A stretch of 64,000 nucleotides of DNA from Streptacidiphilus melanogenes (GTDB lineage: Bacteria > Actinomycetota > Actinomycetes > Streptomycetales > Streptomycetaceae). Positions 54,716-63,894 of this stretch are shown here, one piece after another. The notes beneath the pieces were generated by a model. It searched no databases. It saw only the letters and a list, made by a program, of their open reading frames with translations, and was not told the origin of the DNA. The position numbers and the translations under genes are program-made. Each line of letters opens with the position of its first letter. The first letter of the stretch is position 1. The stretch covers positions 187,437-251,436 of the forward strand of contig NZ_BBPP01000002.1 in the NCBI RefSeq assembly GCF_000787835.1, read 5' to 3'.

Positions 54716-56260
54716 TCAACCCGACAGGACGGCCTGCATGACGGCCTTCGCGATCGGAGCCGCCAGACCGCCGCCGCTGATGTCGGCACGGTTGGCGTCG
54801 CTGTCCTCGATCACCACCGCGACCGCGACGGGCGAGGCAGCCGTGGCGCTGGGCTTGGCGTACGAGATGAACCACGCGTAGGGCGTGCCGCTGTTGCCGA
54901 CGCCGTTCTGCGCCGTCCCGGTCTTCCCGCCGACGACCACCCCGGGGATCTGCGCGTTCGTGCCCGTACCGCTGTCGACCACGCCCACCATCGCCTGCTG
55001 GATCTGCGCGGCGACGTCCGCCGAGAACGGCCGGCTGAACGTCCTGTTCCCAAAGGTCCGCACGGTACTGCCGTCGGCCCGGGTCAGCTTGTCCACCAGC
55101 CGCGGCTGCATCAGCGTCCCGTTGTTCGCCACCGCAGCCGCGACCTGGGCCATCTCCAGAGGCGTGGCGGCGGTGTCGTACTGACCGATGGAGGACAGCG
55201 CCAGGAAGGCCTGACTCGTCAGGTCGGTGTCGAAGTTGCTCCTTGCCACTCCCACCGGGATCGTCTGGCTGGACTGGTTGAAGCCGAGTGCCTCCGCCAT
55301 CCGCACCATGTTCTGCTCGCCGACGTCCACACCGGCCTTGCCGAAGACGGTGTTGCACGACACCTGGAGCGCGTAGGCGAGCGTCGCGTTCGTGCAGGCG
55401 TCGCTCGCCGACTCGTTGGTGATGGGGTGGTCCGTGTCCTTGGGCGTGTACGGGTCCGGCGAGTTCGTCGGGACGTCGACCCCGCTGTAGAGCCCGTACT
55501 GAAGGGCTGCGGCGAGCGTCACGACCTTGAAGGTCGAGCCCGGCGGATAGGTCTGGCGCAGTGCGCGGTTCAGCATCGGCTGGGTCGTGTCCGCATTCAG
55601 CCGCGTCCAGTCGGCGACCGTGGCCGGTCCGGTGCCGGTGATCCCGTTCGGGTCGTAGGACGGGGTGCTGGCCAGGGCCAGGATTCGTCCCGTCGTCGGT
55701 TCGATCGCGGCCACGGCGCCGCGTTTGCCGCCGAGCCCCTGGAACGCGGCGCGCTGCGCCTTGGGGTTGATCGTCGTGAACACGTTGCCGCCCGGCACGG
55801 TGGCCCGGGAGACCGCGTCCCAGACCGGGTTCGTCGAAAGCCGGCTGTCCTGACCGGTGAGGATCTGGTCCTCGACGCCTTCGAGGAGGGTGTTGCCGTA
55901 GGTCTGTGAGGAGAAGCCGGTGACCGGCGCGTAGAGCGGGCCGTCGGTGTAGGTCCGCTGGTAGGCGAGGGTGCCGCCGGTCTTCTTGGACCCGGTGACG
56001 GTATCTCCCGCCACCATGATGTTCCCGCGGGGTTGGCTGTACCGGGCGATGACGTTGCGTTGGTTCGCCGAGTTCTCGTTGAGCGACTTGGCCTGAAAGA
56101 CCTGCAGCCGCGTGGCGTTGGCGAGCAGGAGCAGGATCAGCGCCAGACAGAAGAGCCCGGCCCGGCGGCCGGTTCGGCTCAGCGAGAGCCGCACGGCGCC
56201 GGGCGGCGGCCCTGGTCGGCCGCCCTGGTCGCCCTGCCCACGCGTGGTCCTCCGGTTCAT
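54716..56260 (-). CDS. Penicillin-binding protein 2 family (PbpA/FtsI-like)
   Basis: 514 residues. A single N-terminal anchor (LFCLALILLLLANATRL), a dimerisation domain with SQPRGNIMV, and transpeptidase motifs S242-T-F-K245, S301-C-N303 and K446-T-G-T449. It resembles actinobacterial PbpA. The ATG overlaps the RodA-like stop by 4 bases, forming a SEDS/bPBP pair that polymerises and cross-links peptidoglycan together. The pknA/pknB kinase genes that often accompany this pair are not present here. Confidence 0.94.
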   Translation of the reverse strand: MNRRTTRGQGDQGGRPGPPPGAVRLSLSRTGRRAGLFCLALILLLLANATRLQVFQAKSLNENSANQRNVIARYSQPRGNIMVAGDTVTGSKKTGGTLAYQRTYTDGPLYAPVTGFSSQTYGNTLLEGVEDQILTGQDSRLSTNPVWDAVSRATVPGGNVFTTINPKAQRAAFQGLGGKRGAVAAIEPTTGRILALASTPSYDPNGITGTGPATVADWTRLNADTTQPMLNRALRQTYPPGSTFKVVTLAAALQYGLYSGVDVPTNSPDPYTPKDTDHPITNESASDACTNATLAYALQVSCNTVFGKAGVDVGEQNMVRMAEALGFNQSSQTIPVGVARSNFDTDLTSQAFLALSSIGQYDTAATPLEMAQVAAAVANNGTLMQPRLVDKLTRADGSTVRTFGNRTFSRPFSADVAAQIQQAMVGVVDSGTGTNAQIPGVVVGGKTGTAQNGVGNSGTPYAWFISYAKPSATAASPVAVAVVIEDSDANRADISGGGLAAPIAKAVMQAVLSG

Positions 56261-57903
56261 GCGTGCGGCACCGCCAGCGTCTCGTCGTCGTCCCTCGCCT
56301 CATCGTCGCCCCGGTCTTCGTCGGCCCGCTCGCCTTCGCTGCCGTCGTCGCGGTCGGCGTCGCGGCCGGCGTCGTCGCGGTCGTTGTCGTCACGGCCAGG
56401 TCCGGTGCGGGACGCGACACCCGCGTCGGTGCCCGGGGGCGGGGTGATCAGTTGCGGGACCGGCGGGCGGGGGCGGCGTGCCGCGTCCCCGAGCTTCACC
56501 AGCAGCGCGATCAGGATCCAGTTGGTCACCAGCGAGGAACCGCCCTGGGCGAGGAACGGCATGGTCATCCCGGTGAGTGGGATGAGATCGGTGACACCGC
56601 CGGCCACCACGAAGACCTGGAGTGCCAGCAGGGAGGCGAGGCCGATGGCCAGCAGCCGCCCGAAGGGGTCCCGCAGCTCGCGGCCGATCCGGTAGCCGCG
56701 GACCACGACGATCGCGTAGAGGAGAAAGAGAGCGGCCAGGCCGACCAGGCCGATCTCCTCGCCGAAGGTCGCCAGGATCCAGTCCGACTTCACCGCGAAG
56801 CCGATCAGGTACGAGTGCCCGAGCCCGAGGCCGGTGCCGAGCAGGCCGCCCGCCGCGAAGGCGAACATGGACTGGGCGAGCTGGCTGGGCCCCTGCCCCA
56901 GTCGAATGGTCCGCATCGGGTCGAGCCAGTCGAGAAAGCGGACGTGGACGTGCGGCTCCCACAGCGCCACCGGAACCACCGCGACGCCGACGAGGAGCAG
57001 ACCCACCGCGATCCAGCCCGTCCGTGCCGTCGCGACGTAGAGCATGACCACGAAGAGACCGAAGAAGATCAACAGGGTCCCGAGGTCCTGTTCCAGGAAG
57101 AGGATCACGGCGCCGATCAACCAGATCAGCAGGATCGGGCCGAGATTGCGGCCACGGGGCAGCTCGAGCCGCCAGATCCGGCGTCCGGTCAGGGCGAGGG
57201 CGTCGCGGTGCTGGGCCAGGTAGGAGGCGAAGAAGATCGCCAGCGCAATCTTGGCGATCTCGCCCGGCTGGAAGGAGAGCGGGCCGATCTTGATCCAGAT
57301 CTTGGCCCCGTAGACCGCGGGCAGGAAGGCCGGGATGATCATCAGCAGCAAGGTGCTCAGGGCCAGCACGTAGGCGTAGCGCTGCAGGACCCGGTAGTCG
57401 CGCAGCAGGACGACGACGGCGATGAACAGCCCGACGCCGACCATCGACCAGATCAACTGCGTCGGCGCGGTGCTGTCGTTCGGGGTGGACCGGTCGAGGC
57501 GGTAGATGACCACCAGCCCGAGGCCGTTGAGCAGAACCGCGATCGGCAGCAGCAGCGGGTCGGCGTAGCGTGCCCACCGCCGGACGGCCAGGTGCGCGAG
57601 CAATGCGAGGCCACCCAGGCCGAGGCCGTAGCGCAGGGTGTCCGACGGCACCCTGCCGTCCATGTTCGAGCCGACGTCGGCGTAGCCGTACGCGGCGATC
57701 GCAACGGCCAGGGCCAGCAGAAGCAGCTCGACCCAGCGTCCGCTGCGCGGCTCCGGCTGCTCGGCGCGCGCCGTCGTACCCTCCGGCGCCCCGAAGCCGC
57801 CGCCGGACAGTGTCGGCGACGCCTCACTCCCCCGCGATCGCAGGAGCGGGCGCCGGCGGCGCGCACTCCGGGACCGACCGGGGTCAGGCGGCGTGGGCGG
57901 CAC
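56257..57903 (-). CDS. SEDS-family glycan polymerase, RodA/FtsW-like
   Basis: 548 residues. About ten membrane segments. SEDS hallmarks include GAKIWIKIGPLSFQPGEIAKI, FLEQDLGTLLIFFG and the conserved MPFLAQGGSSLVTNW. The long N-terminal basic, low-complexity leader (about 55 residues from GTG 57903) overlaps the upstream small gene by 20 bases, so the true start may be further in. A 60-residue acidic Asp/Glu/Arg tail follows. Polymerises lipid II with its partner PBP downstream. Confidence 0.93.
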   Translation of the reverse strand: MPPTPPDPGRSRSARRRRPLLRSRGSEASPTLSGGGFGAPEGTTARAEQPEPRSGRWVELLLLALAVAIAAYGYADVGSNMDGRVPSDTLRYGLGLGGLALLAHLAVRRWARYADPLLLPIAVLLNGLGLVVIYRLDRSTPNDSTAPTQLIWSMVGVGLFIAVVVLLRDYRVLQRYAYVLALSTLLLMIIPAFLPAVYGAKIWIKIGPLSFQPGEIAKIALAIFFASYLAQHRDALALTGRRIWRLELPRGRNLGPILLIWLIGAVILFLEQDLGTLLIFFGLFVVMLYVATARTGWIAVGLLLVGVAVVPVALWEPHVHVRFLDWLDPMRTIRLGQGPSQLAQSMFAFAAGGLLGTGLGLGHSYLIGFAVKSDWILATFGEEIGLVGLAALFLLYAIVVVRGYRIGRELRDPFGRLLAIGLASLLALQVFVVAGGVTDLIPLTGMTMPFLAQGGSSLVTNWILIALLVKLGDAARRPRPPVPQLITPPPGTDAGVASRTGPGRDDNDRDDAGRDADRDDGSEGERADEDRGDDEARDDDETLAVPHA

Positions 57904-58099
57904 CCGCGCGCACGGCGGCGACCGCCTCGCGGAGGCGGTCCTCGTCGGCCGAGCTCAGCGAGGTCTGGATGATCCGGCCACCGTAGGGCGCCGGCTCCGG
58001 CAGCACCTTCTGCACGACTGCGTCGCCCTCGACGAGCTCGGCCCGGACCTGCTCGGCGGGAGCCACGTCGGGATGCGCGACGGCGATGAGGCTGCTCAT
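57884..58099 (-). CDS. Shortened DUF1269-like protein
   Basis: 71 residues. The N-terminus (LIAVAHPDVAPAEQVRAEL) and C-terminus (YGGRIIQTSLSSADEDRLREA) both resemble the ends of DUF1269 membrane proteins of about 165 residues, but the Gly-rich membrane centre is absent. Either an internally deleted relic or a genuine soluble mini-form. It overlaps the RodA-like gene by 20 bases. Function unknown. Confidence 0.55.
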   Translation of the reverse strand: MSSLIAVAHPDVAPAEQVRAELVEGDAVVQKVLPEPAPYGGRIIQTSLSSADEDRLREAVAAVRAGAAHAA

Positions 58100-58144
58100 G
58101 GAGGTTCCCTTCGAGTCTCTCCGAGACGTCGGTCAGGAGGGAAT

Positions 58145-59656
58145 CTACCGAGAGGCTCCATATTTGTCCGATTTGTTCTCAGCGTGTCGGGGCCGCTGAA
58201 CGGACGGGCCCACCTGCTGCTGGTCGGCGCCCTCCGCGCGAACGCCCGGGGTCGCGTACTCGACATCCGTTTCGAGAGTGAATCCGATCTCCGCGCCGCC
58301 GCCGACGCGGTTGCGGGCGAAGACCTCCCCGCCGTGCTCCTCGGCCACCTCGCGGACGATCGACAGCCCCAGGCCCGAACCGGGCAGGCTGCGAGCGGCC
58401 GTCGCCCGGTAGAAGCGGTCGAAGATCCGATCCAGATCCTCCGGCTCCACCCCAGGACCACGGTCCAGCACGGTGATCCGGTCGGCCCGGACCACCACCC
58501 GGATCTCCTCCGGCCCGGAGGAGAACTTGGCCGCGTTCTCCACCAGGTTCGTCAGCGCGCGCTGCAGCGCCTGCGGGCGGACGACGGCCACCACCGGGTC
58601 GGCCTCGACCACGATGTCCCGACCTGTTCGACGACGGGTCAGATCGGCCACCCGCTCGGCCAGCTCGTCGAGCTCCGTCTGCGTCGGCACCTCGGTGCTG
58701 CGGCGGTCGTTCGCCAGCTCCACCAGCTCGTTGACCAGGACCGTCAGCTCACGGGTCTCGGTCTCCAGGTCGTCCAGCAACGCGCTGCGGGAGGCCGGGG
58801 AGAGCCGATCCATCCGGCGCAGGGCGGCGATGTTGGTGCGCAGCGAGGTCAGCGGGGTGCGCAGCTCGTGCCCCGCATCCTGGACCAGTCGGCGCTGGTC
58901 CTCCTTGGACCGCGCGAGCCGACCGAGCATGTCGTCGAAGGCGCGCGCCAGTCGGCCGATCTCGTCCCGGCCGCGCTGCGGCACGTCCAGGGTCAGCTCA
59001 CCGGTCGCCGAGACCTGCTCAGCGGTGGCCGTCAGCCGCACCAGGCGCCGGGTGATCCGCCCCGCCACCCACCATCCGGCCGCGCCCGCCGCCACCATCA
59101 CGGCGCCGGCCGTCAGCGCGATCCGCACCATCAGCGAGCCCAGCAGATCATCGGTGGCGCTGAGCCGTTCCGAGAGCATCACCGCTCCGCGCCCGCCGCC
59201 CAGGGAGACGGTCACCACCCGGTAACGGTCACCGCCGGTCACCTCGGTGACGTTGCCCGTCTTCCCAGCCGCCGCGCTGCGGGCCAGATGCTGGTCCTCC
59301 GCGCTGATCGGCAACGGGTCCATCTCGCTGTTCTGCTTGTTGGCGTACTGCAGGACCTTGCCGTCCGAACCGAGCACCTGCAGCCCGATGTCACCGGAGT
59401 GCGTCAGCTGGTCCACCAGATGGTCCTGGCTCGCCGGCGTGGAGACGAAGTCGTGGGCGTTGAGGTCCAGGGTCTGCGCGTCCGCGACCAGCGTGCTGAG
59501 CGAGGCCTGGAAGTCCTTGGCCCGGTCCTGGCGGATCAGGGACGCGGCCGAGGTGTAGCCGAGCCCGCCGACGAGCACGGTGACCAGCGCCGCGAGCCCG
59601 GCGAAAGCGATCGCGAACCGGAGCCGCAGGCCTATGTTGGCCCGGAGCCGACTCAC
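58145..59656 (-). CDS. OmpR-type sensor histidine kinase with HAMP
   Basis: 503 residues. Two membrane segments (about 12-32 and 178-200) enclose an extracytoplasmic sensor region; then HAMP (VAGRITRRLVRLTATAEQV), HisKA with QDAGHELRTPLTSLRTN, and HATPase with NLVENAAKFSSG, DRGPGVEPEDLDRIFDRFYR and GSGLGLSIV. MprB/TcrY-like arrangement. The start overlaps the response-regulator stop (ATGA, 59653-59656), so it is co-expressed with its partner. A 45-residue polar tail follows. Confidence 0.95.
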   Translation of the reverse strand: MSRLRANIGLRLRFAIAFAGLAALVTVLVGGLGYTSAASLIRQDRAKDFQASLSTLVADAQTLDLNAHDFVSTPASQDHLVDQLTHSGDIGLQVLGSDGKVLQYANKQNSEMDPLPISAEDQHLARSAAAGKTGNVTEVTGGDRYRVVTVSLGGGRGAVMLSERLSATDDLLGSLMVRIALTAGAVMVAAGAAGWWVAGRITRRLVRLTATAEQVSATGELTLDVPQRGRDEIGRLARAFDDMLGRLARSKEDQRRLVQDAGHELRTPLTSLRTNIAALRRMDRLSPASRSALLDDLETETRELTVLVNELVELANDRRSTEVPTQTELDELAERVADLTRRRTGRDIVVEADPVVAVVRPQALQRALTNLVENAAKFSSGPEEIRVVVRADRITVLDRGPGVEPEDLDRIFDRFYRATAARSLPGSGLGLSIVREVAEEHGGEVFARNRVGGGAEIGFTLETDVEYATPGVRAEGADQQQVGPSVQRPRHAENKSDKYGASR

Positions 59657-60372
59657 GGCTCTCGCAGCGTGTAACCCACACCTCGGACGGTGTGGATGAG
59701 CGGGGTGCGGCCAGGGGTGTCCAGCTTGCGCCGCAGATAGCCGATGTAGACCGCCAGGTTCTTCGAGCCCGGCCCGAAGTCGTAGCCCCAGATCCGGTCG
59801 TAGACCGTGCTGTGGTCGAGCACGATCCCCGCGTTGCGGGCCAGCAGCTCCAGCAGGTCGTACTCGGTCCGCGAGAGCTGGATCTCCTCCCCGGCACGCC
59901 AGACCCGGCGCGCGGTCGAGTCGATGCGCAGGTCGTCGACCTCGATCAGGTCGTGCCCGGCTGTGACGGACTCCACCTCGACCGGGTCCGCCGAGACCGC
60001 GGGCACCGCGGCGCGCCGCAGCAGGGCGCGCAGCCGTGCCAGCAGCTCCTCCGCCTCGAACGGCTTGAGCATGTAGTCGTCCGCGCCGGCGTCCAGTCCG
60101 GCCACACGGTCGGAGGTCTCCACCCGCGCGGTCAGCATCAGGATCGGCACGTTGTCGCCCTCGGCCCGCAGCACCCGGCAGACGGCGAGCCCGTCGATCC
60201 CGGGCATCATCACGTCCAGGACCAACACGTCCGGACGTTGCTTGTGGACGGAGGCCAGCGCCTCGATGCCGTCGGACACCGGAGTCACCTGATACCCCTC
60301 CAGGGTAAGCAGGCGGTCCAGGGAATCACGGATGGCACGGTCGTCCTCGGCCAGCAGCACAGTCGGCGTCAC
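59653..60372 (-). CDS. OmpR-type response regulator
   Basis: 239 residues from GTG 60372 (VTPTVLLAEDDRA), with GGAG 10 bases upstream; ATG 60396 is an alternative. Receiver: AEDD acidic pair, LVLDVMMPGIDG with phospho-Asp, LMLTAR and YMLKPF with Lys. Winged helix: SRTEYDLLELLARN, VYIGYLRRKL and HTVRGVGYTLREP. Cognate regulator of the overlapping kinase. Confidence 0.96.
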   Translation of the reverse strand: MTPTVLLAEDDRAIRDSLDRLLTLEGYQVTPVSDGIEALASVHKQRPDVLVLDVMMPGIDGLAVCRVLRAEGDNVPILMLTARVETSDRVAGLDAGADDYMLKPFEAEELLARLRALLRRAAVPAVSADPVEVESVTAGHDLIEVDDLRIDSTARRVWRAGEEIQLSRTEYDLLELLARNAGIVLDHSTVYDRIWGYDFGPGSKNLAVYIGYLRRKLDTPGRTPLIHTVRGVGYTLREP

Positions 60373-60784
60373 GACATCGATTCTCCACGACGACATGAGG
60401 AACCGGTAAGAGGCCTTGTGCCGTAGCGCCCGCGACACGTCCCGGCAGTTCTTCTTCGGGCCCCTCGGGCGCCCTGGGCTCGGTCCGCCCGTGCCCCTCT
60501 CGGTGCTCCCCGGCTGCAAGCACCCGTGGGCCGCCCCACCGTGGCAGCTCTCCCCCGCCGGGCCGGCAGCGTCGATGCGGGCCCTGACGAGAGACGACGC
60601 CAACCCCGCGTCGAGCCTCTGGCCAGACTTCGGCGCAGGATTCACTCTCCCGATAGCCGAGCCCAGGTCATGGCCTCCGCCACCGGTGCGTGTTCGATTC
60701 TGCCGCAGCGTGGCACGGCGCGGGATTGCGGCCGGTCAGCCAAAGGGGAAGCCATTTGTCCGCGCTCGGTGATACACAGTCAGC
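60373..60784. other. Divergent intergenic region
   Basis: 412 bases between the response regulator and the isomerase gene. I see no small gene or strong hairpin; it should hold promoters for both directions. Confidence 0.5.
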
Positions 60785-61597
60785 ATGACGACGACTCCAG
60801 AATTCGAACAGAATCTGCGCCGCGTCGAGGAGCGGTCCGCCGCTTTCCGTACGGCCCTCGCAGCCACCGTGACAGGAGCCGACCTCGCCGTCCCGCTCGA
60901 CGCGAAGGTGCCCAGCTGCCCGGAGTGGACGCTGCGCGACCTGGCCGTGCACCTCGGCATGGTGCACCGGTTCTGGGCCGCCACGGTCGCAGCCGGCCCG
61001 GCCGACGTGCCCCTGCCGGAAGAGGATTTCCCCGCCCCCGAGGGGCTCGACGCCGAGGAGCTGGCGGCCTGGTCCCGGGCCGGCACGGAGGAGCTGCTGT
61101 CCGCCCTGCGTGCGGCCGGTCCGGATGGCGGGTGCTGGACGTGGTGGGGGGCGTCCGACACAGCGCAGACCGCCGCGGCCGTCGGCCGACACCAGGTCGC
61201 CGAGGCCCTGGTCCACACCTACGACGCGCAGCTCGCCGTCGGCCGCCCCGAAGCACTGCCCGGCGCGGAGGCGCTCGACGCGGTCGACGAGTTCCTGCAC
61301 GTCGGATGTGGCGCGGCGGGGCCGTGGCGGTACACACCCGCGACCGTGGCGCTGCGAGCGGCGGAGGGGCGTGGCTGGCTGCTGGAACTGACCGCCGAGG
61401 GCTCGCGCGCCCGGCCGCTCCCCGAGGACGGGGCCACGGACAGGGCTCCGGATGTCCCCGGCCCGACGGTGACGGCACGGGGCACCGCGAGCGATCTGGT
61501 GCTCGCCCTCTACGGGCGCATCCCGATGGAGTCGCTCGGCATCGACGGCGACGGCGAGGTCCTCGGTCGACTGCGGGTCTGGCAGCCCTCCGAGTAA
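60785..61597 (+). CDS. Mycothiol-dependent maleylpyruvate isomerase-family protein
   Basis: 270 residues. The N-terminal DinB-like helical domain has VPSCPEWTLRDLAVHLGMVHRFW with the metal-ligand His pattern and later HQVAEALVHTYDAQLA. The C-terminal part is a MDMPI_C/SCP-like domain with ARGTASDLVLALYGR. Typical of actinobacterial mycothiol-linked enzymes; the actual substrate is not known. It is 91 bases before RidA, same strand. Confidence 0.9.
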   Translation: MTTTPEFEQNLRRVEERSAAFRTALAATVTGADLAVPLDAKVPSCPEWTLRDLAVHLGMVHRFWAATVAAGPADVPLPEEDFPAPEGLDAEELAAWSRAGTEELLSALRAAGPDGGCWTWWGASDTAQTAAAVGRHQVAEALVHTYDAQLAVGRPEALPGAEALDAVDEFLHVGCGAAGPWRYTPATVALRAAEGRGWLLELTAEGSRARPLPEDGATDRAPDVPGPTVTARGTASDLVLALYGRIPMESLGIDGDGEVLGRLRVWQPSE

Positions 61598-61688
61598 TGA
61601 AGTGATCATGTGGTGCGGCGGCCGCGAGGCCGCCGCACCGGTCCGGCCTGTCCGATCGCAGGCGCCGGCGACACGAGAAGAGGACGAC

Positions 61689-62105
61689 GTGCCCGTGCAG
61701 CACCACATTCGGCCTGCAGGAATGCCTCCGGTCAACGGCTACAGCCACGCGGTCGCCGCGGTCGGCACGCTCGTGGCCGTCTCCGGCCAGGTGCCCCTCG
61801 ACGCGAGTGGCGCTCTGGTCGGCGGCCGAGGTCCGGCCGGCACTCCGGCGGATCCGGAGGCCCAGGTCCGCCAGGTGTTCGAAAACCTCGGCGCGGCGCT
61901 CACCGCAGCCGGGGCGGGCTGGAATGACGTCGCCAAACTCACCGTCTTCCTCACCGACCTGGCCGATCTGCCGATCTTCCGGGCCGTGCGCGACGAGTTC
62001 GTGGACACCGGTCGCCCGCCGGCGTGCTCCCTGGTCCAGGTCGCGGCCCTGGTCCACCCGGAATTCCGGGTGGAGATCGACGCGCTGGCGGTAGTGTCCG
62101 GCTGA
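61689..62105 (+). CDS. RidA-family protein
   Basis: 138 residues from GTG 61689 behind AGAAGAGG. YjgF/YER057c/UK114 fold: GYSHAVAAVGTLVAVSGQVPLD, VRQVFENLGAALTAAGA, VAKLTVFLTDL and a terminal ACSLVQVAALVHPEFRVEIDA with the conserved acidic end. The typical active-site Arg (R near 105 in enamine/imine deaminases) reads GRPPACS, where canonical members have RPART; this may be an atypical subgroup. Confidence 0.88.
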   Translation: MPVQHHIRPAGMPPVNGYSHAVAAVGTLVAVSGQVPLDASGALVGGRGPAGTPADPEAQVRQVFENLGAALTAAGAGWNDVAKLTVFLTDLADLPIFRAVRDEFVDTGRPPACSLVQVAALVHPEFRVEIDALAVVSG

Positions 62106-62223
62106 CCTGCCCGTGGCGGCCAAAGGGCCTGAGCCGCCTGAAGCAACGGGCGTCGACGGACGCCGCCTCCGCGAAGTGCCACCGTCCACGAAGACGCCAC
62201 CGTTCAGAAAGGCGTGCGCATCC

Positions 62224-63099
62224 GTGACTGACAGCGAAGCCACCGTCCCTCTCGCCGTGCCCGGCCCCCTCGTCGACACCGGATGGTTGTCCCGGCACCT
62301 GGGCACGCCGGGGCTGCTGGTGCTCGACGCCAGCGTCGGGTCACACCGGCGTGAGGTCGCCGCGATACCGAGCGCCCGGGTCTTCGACCTGGACGGCCCG
62401 CTCTCCGCCCCGGACAGCCCGCTGCCGCACACCATGCCGGGGCCCGAGCAGTTCGAACGCGAGCTGCGCGGGCTCGGCCTCAACGGGACCGGCACCGTCG
62501 TGTTCTACGACAACGCCGGTCTCTACTCGGCGGCACGCGGCTGGTGGATGTTGCGCGCCATGGGCTTCGACCGTGTGGCCGTGCTCGACGGCGGCCTGCC
62601 CGCGTGGACGTCGGCCGGGTTGCCGCAGCAGGCGACCAGCCCGAGCCCACCCGCGCCCGGGGACTTCACCGCGCGCCCCCGCTCGGGCATGTTCGTCGAC
62701 AGCTCGGCGGTCCTCGCCGCCCTCGCCGACCCGACGGGCGTCGTCCTGGACGCCCGCGCGGCCGACCGGTTCCAGGGATCGGCTCCGGAACCCCGTCCCG
62801 GCCTGCGCAGCGGTCACATGCCCGGCGCGGTCAACCTGCCCTTCACGACCATCCAGGACGACGCCGGCCTGCTCCTCCCCCGGGACACGCTGCGGAACCG
62901 CTTCGCCGAGGCGCTGGGCACCGAAGCCTCCGCCGAGGCAACAGCGGCCGGGCCGAGGCGCCTGCTGTTCAGCTGCGGCTCCGGCGTCACCGCCTGCGTT
63001 CTCGCCCTGGGCGCGACCGTCGCAGGCTACCGCGAGCTCGCGGTCTACGACGGCTCCTGGAGCGAGTGGGGCCAGCCCTCAGACCTGCCGGTCGAGTGA
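62224..63099 (+). CDS. Thiosulfate/3-mercaptopyruvate sulfurtransferase
   Basis: 291 residues from GTG 62224. Two rhodanese domains: an inactive N-terminal one (VDTGWLSRHLGTPGLLVLDAS, FYDNAGLYSAARGWWMLRAMG) and the active C-terminal one with CGSGVTACVLALG carrying the catalytic Cys, after the RSGHMPGAVNLPF segment. Its stop overlaps the next start (GTGA, 63096-63099), coupling it to the HAD gene. Confidence 0.94.
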   Translation: MTDSEATVPLAVPGPLVDTGWLSRHLGTPGLLVLDASVGSHRREVAAIPSARVFDLDGPLSAPDSPLPHTMPGPEQFERELRGLGLNGTGTVVFYDNAGLYSAARGWWMLRAMGFDRVAVLDGGLPAWTSAGLPQQATSPSPPAPGDFTARPRSGMFVDSSAVLAALADPTGVVLDARAADRFQGSAPEPRPGLRSGHMPGAVNLPFTTIQDDAGLLLPRDTLRNRFAEALGTEASAEATAAGPRRLLFSCGSGVTACVLALGATVAGYRELAVYDGSWSEWGQPSDLPVE

Positions 63100-63680
63100 G
63101 CGCCACGTCACTGCCGTCCCCGAACACCCCACAGGGACGGCCGGTGCTGATGCTCGACGTCGACGGGCCCCTCAACCCCTTCGGGGCCATGCCGGACCAC
63201 CGACCCGACGGGTTTCAGGAGCACTTCCTCATGCCGCCGAGCTGGGCCGCGCTCGAGGACGTCCGCATCGCGGCCTCTCCTCGCCGCCGCGAGCCGACGC
63301 CGCTGCCTGTCTGGCTCAACCCCGACCACGGCGCGCAACTGCTCGACCTCCCGTTCCAGCTGGTCTGGGCCACGACCTGGGAGGCGGAGGCGAACGAGTT
63401 CATCGCACCGCTCCTCGGTCTGCCCGAGCTCCCCTACATCCCCTGGCAGACGCCACGTCCGGTGCCGCAAGGGCGGGGCTGCTGGAAGACGCCCGAGATC
63501 GTCGCCTGGGCGGCCGGGCGGCCGTTCGCCTGGGTCGACGACGAGATCTCCCAGGCCGACGGCGACTGGATCGTTCGGCACCACCCCGGCCCGGCCCTGC
63601 TCCGCCAGGTCGATGCCCGCAGCGGCCTCGGACCTGAGGACTTCGCGGACCTGTCCGCATGGGCTGCGGAGCTCGATTGA
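63096..63680 (+). CDS. HAD-superfamily hydrolase-like protein
   Basis: 194 residues. LMLDVDGPLNPFG gives the HAD DxD motif; VWATTWEAEANEF supplies the second motif; FAWVDDEIS the acidic last motif. It belongs to the small secondary-metabolism HAD group common in streptomycetes. Coupled by GTGA overlap to the sulfurtransferase. Substrate unknown. Confidence 0.87.
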   Translation: MSATSLPSPNTPQGRPVLMLDVDGPLNPFGAMPDHRPDGFQEHFLMPPSWAALEDVRIAASPRRREPTPLPVWLNPDHGAQLLDLPFQLVWATTWEAEANEFIAPLLGLPELPYIPWQTPRPVPQGRGCWKTPEIVAWAAGRPFAWVDDEISQADGDWIVRHHPGPALLRQVDARSGLGPEDFADLSAWAAELD

Positions 63681-63690
63681 GCACCCCTGA

Positions 63691-63734
63691 CGGCGGACCT
63701 CGCGACGGACGTTCCGTCAACCAGGTCCGCCGTT
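63691..63734 (+). terminator. Nested hairpin after HAD gene
   Basis: Outer ACGGCGGACCT (63691-63701) with its complement at 63724-63734, inner GACGGA/TCCGTC (63705-63719). Eleven bases after the stop. Confidence 0.65.
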
Positions 63735-63857
63735 ACAGGCCCTGGTCGCGTTTGCGGGCACAGGAGCAGCCCCGCCCCGAGGCCCTGCGGTGCGGGTCGG
63801 GCGCAGCACCGCAGCAGAGCGGGACGCCCGGTCGGATCACGCTCCGTCAGACGCGCG

Positions 63858-63894
63858 CCTGGGCCCTGGGCCACCGGGGATGGCCCAGGGCCCA
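63858..63894. terminator. Perfect 15-bp hairpin near right edge
   Basis: CTGGGCCCTGGGCCA (63858-63872) and its exact complement (63880-63894) around a 7-base loop. It may terminate a gene entering from the right. Confidence 0.6.
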
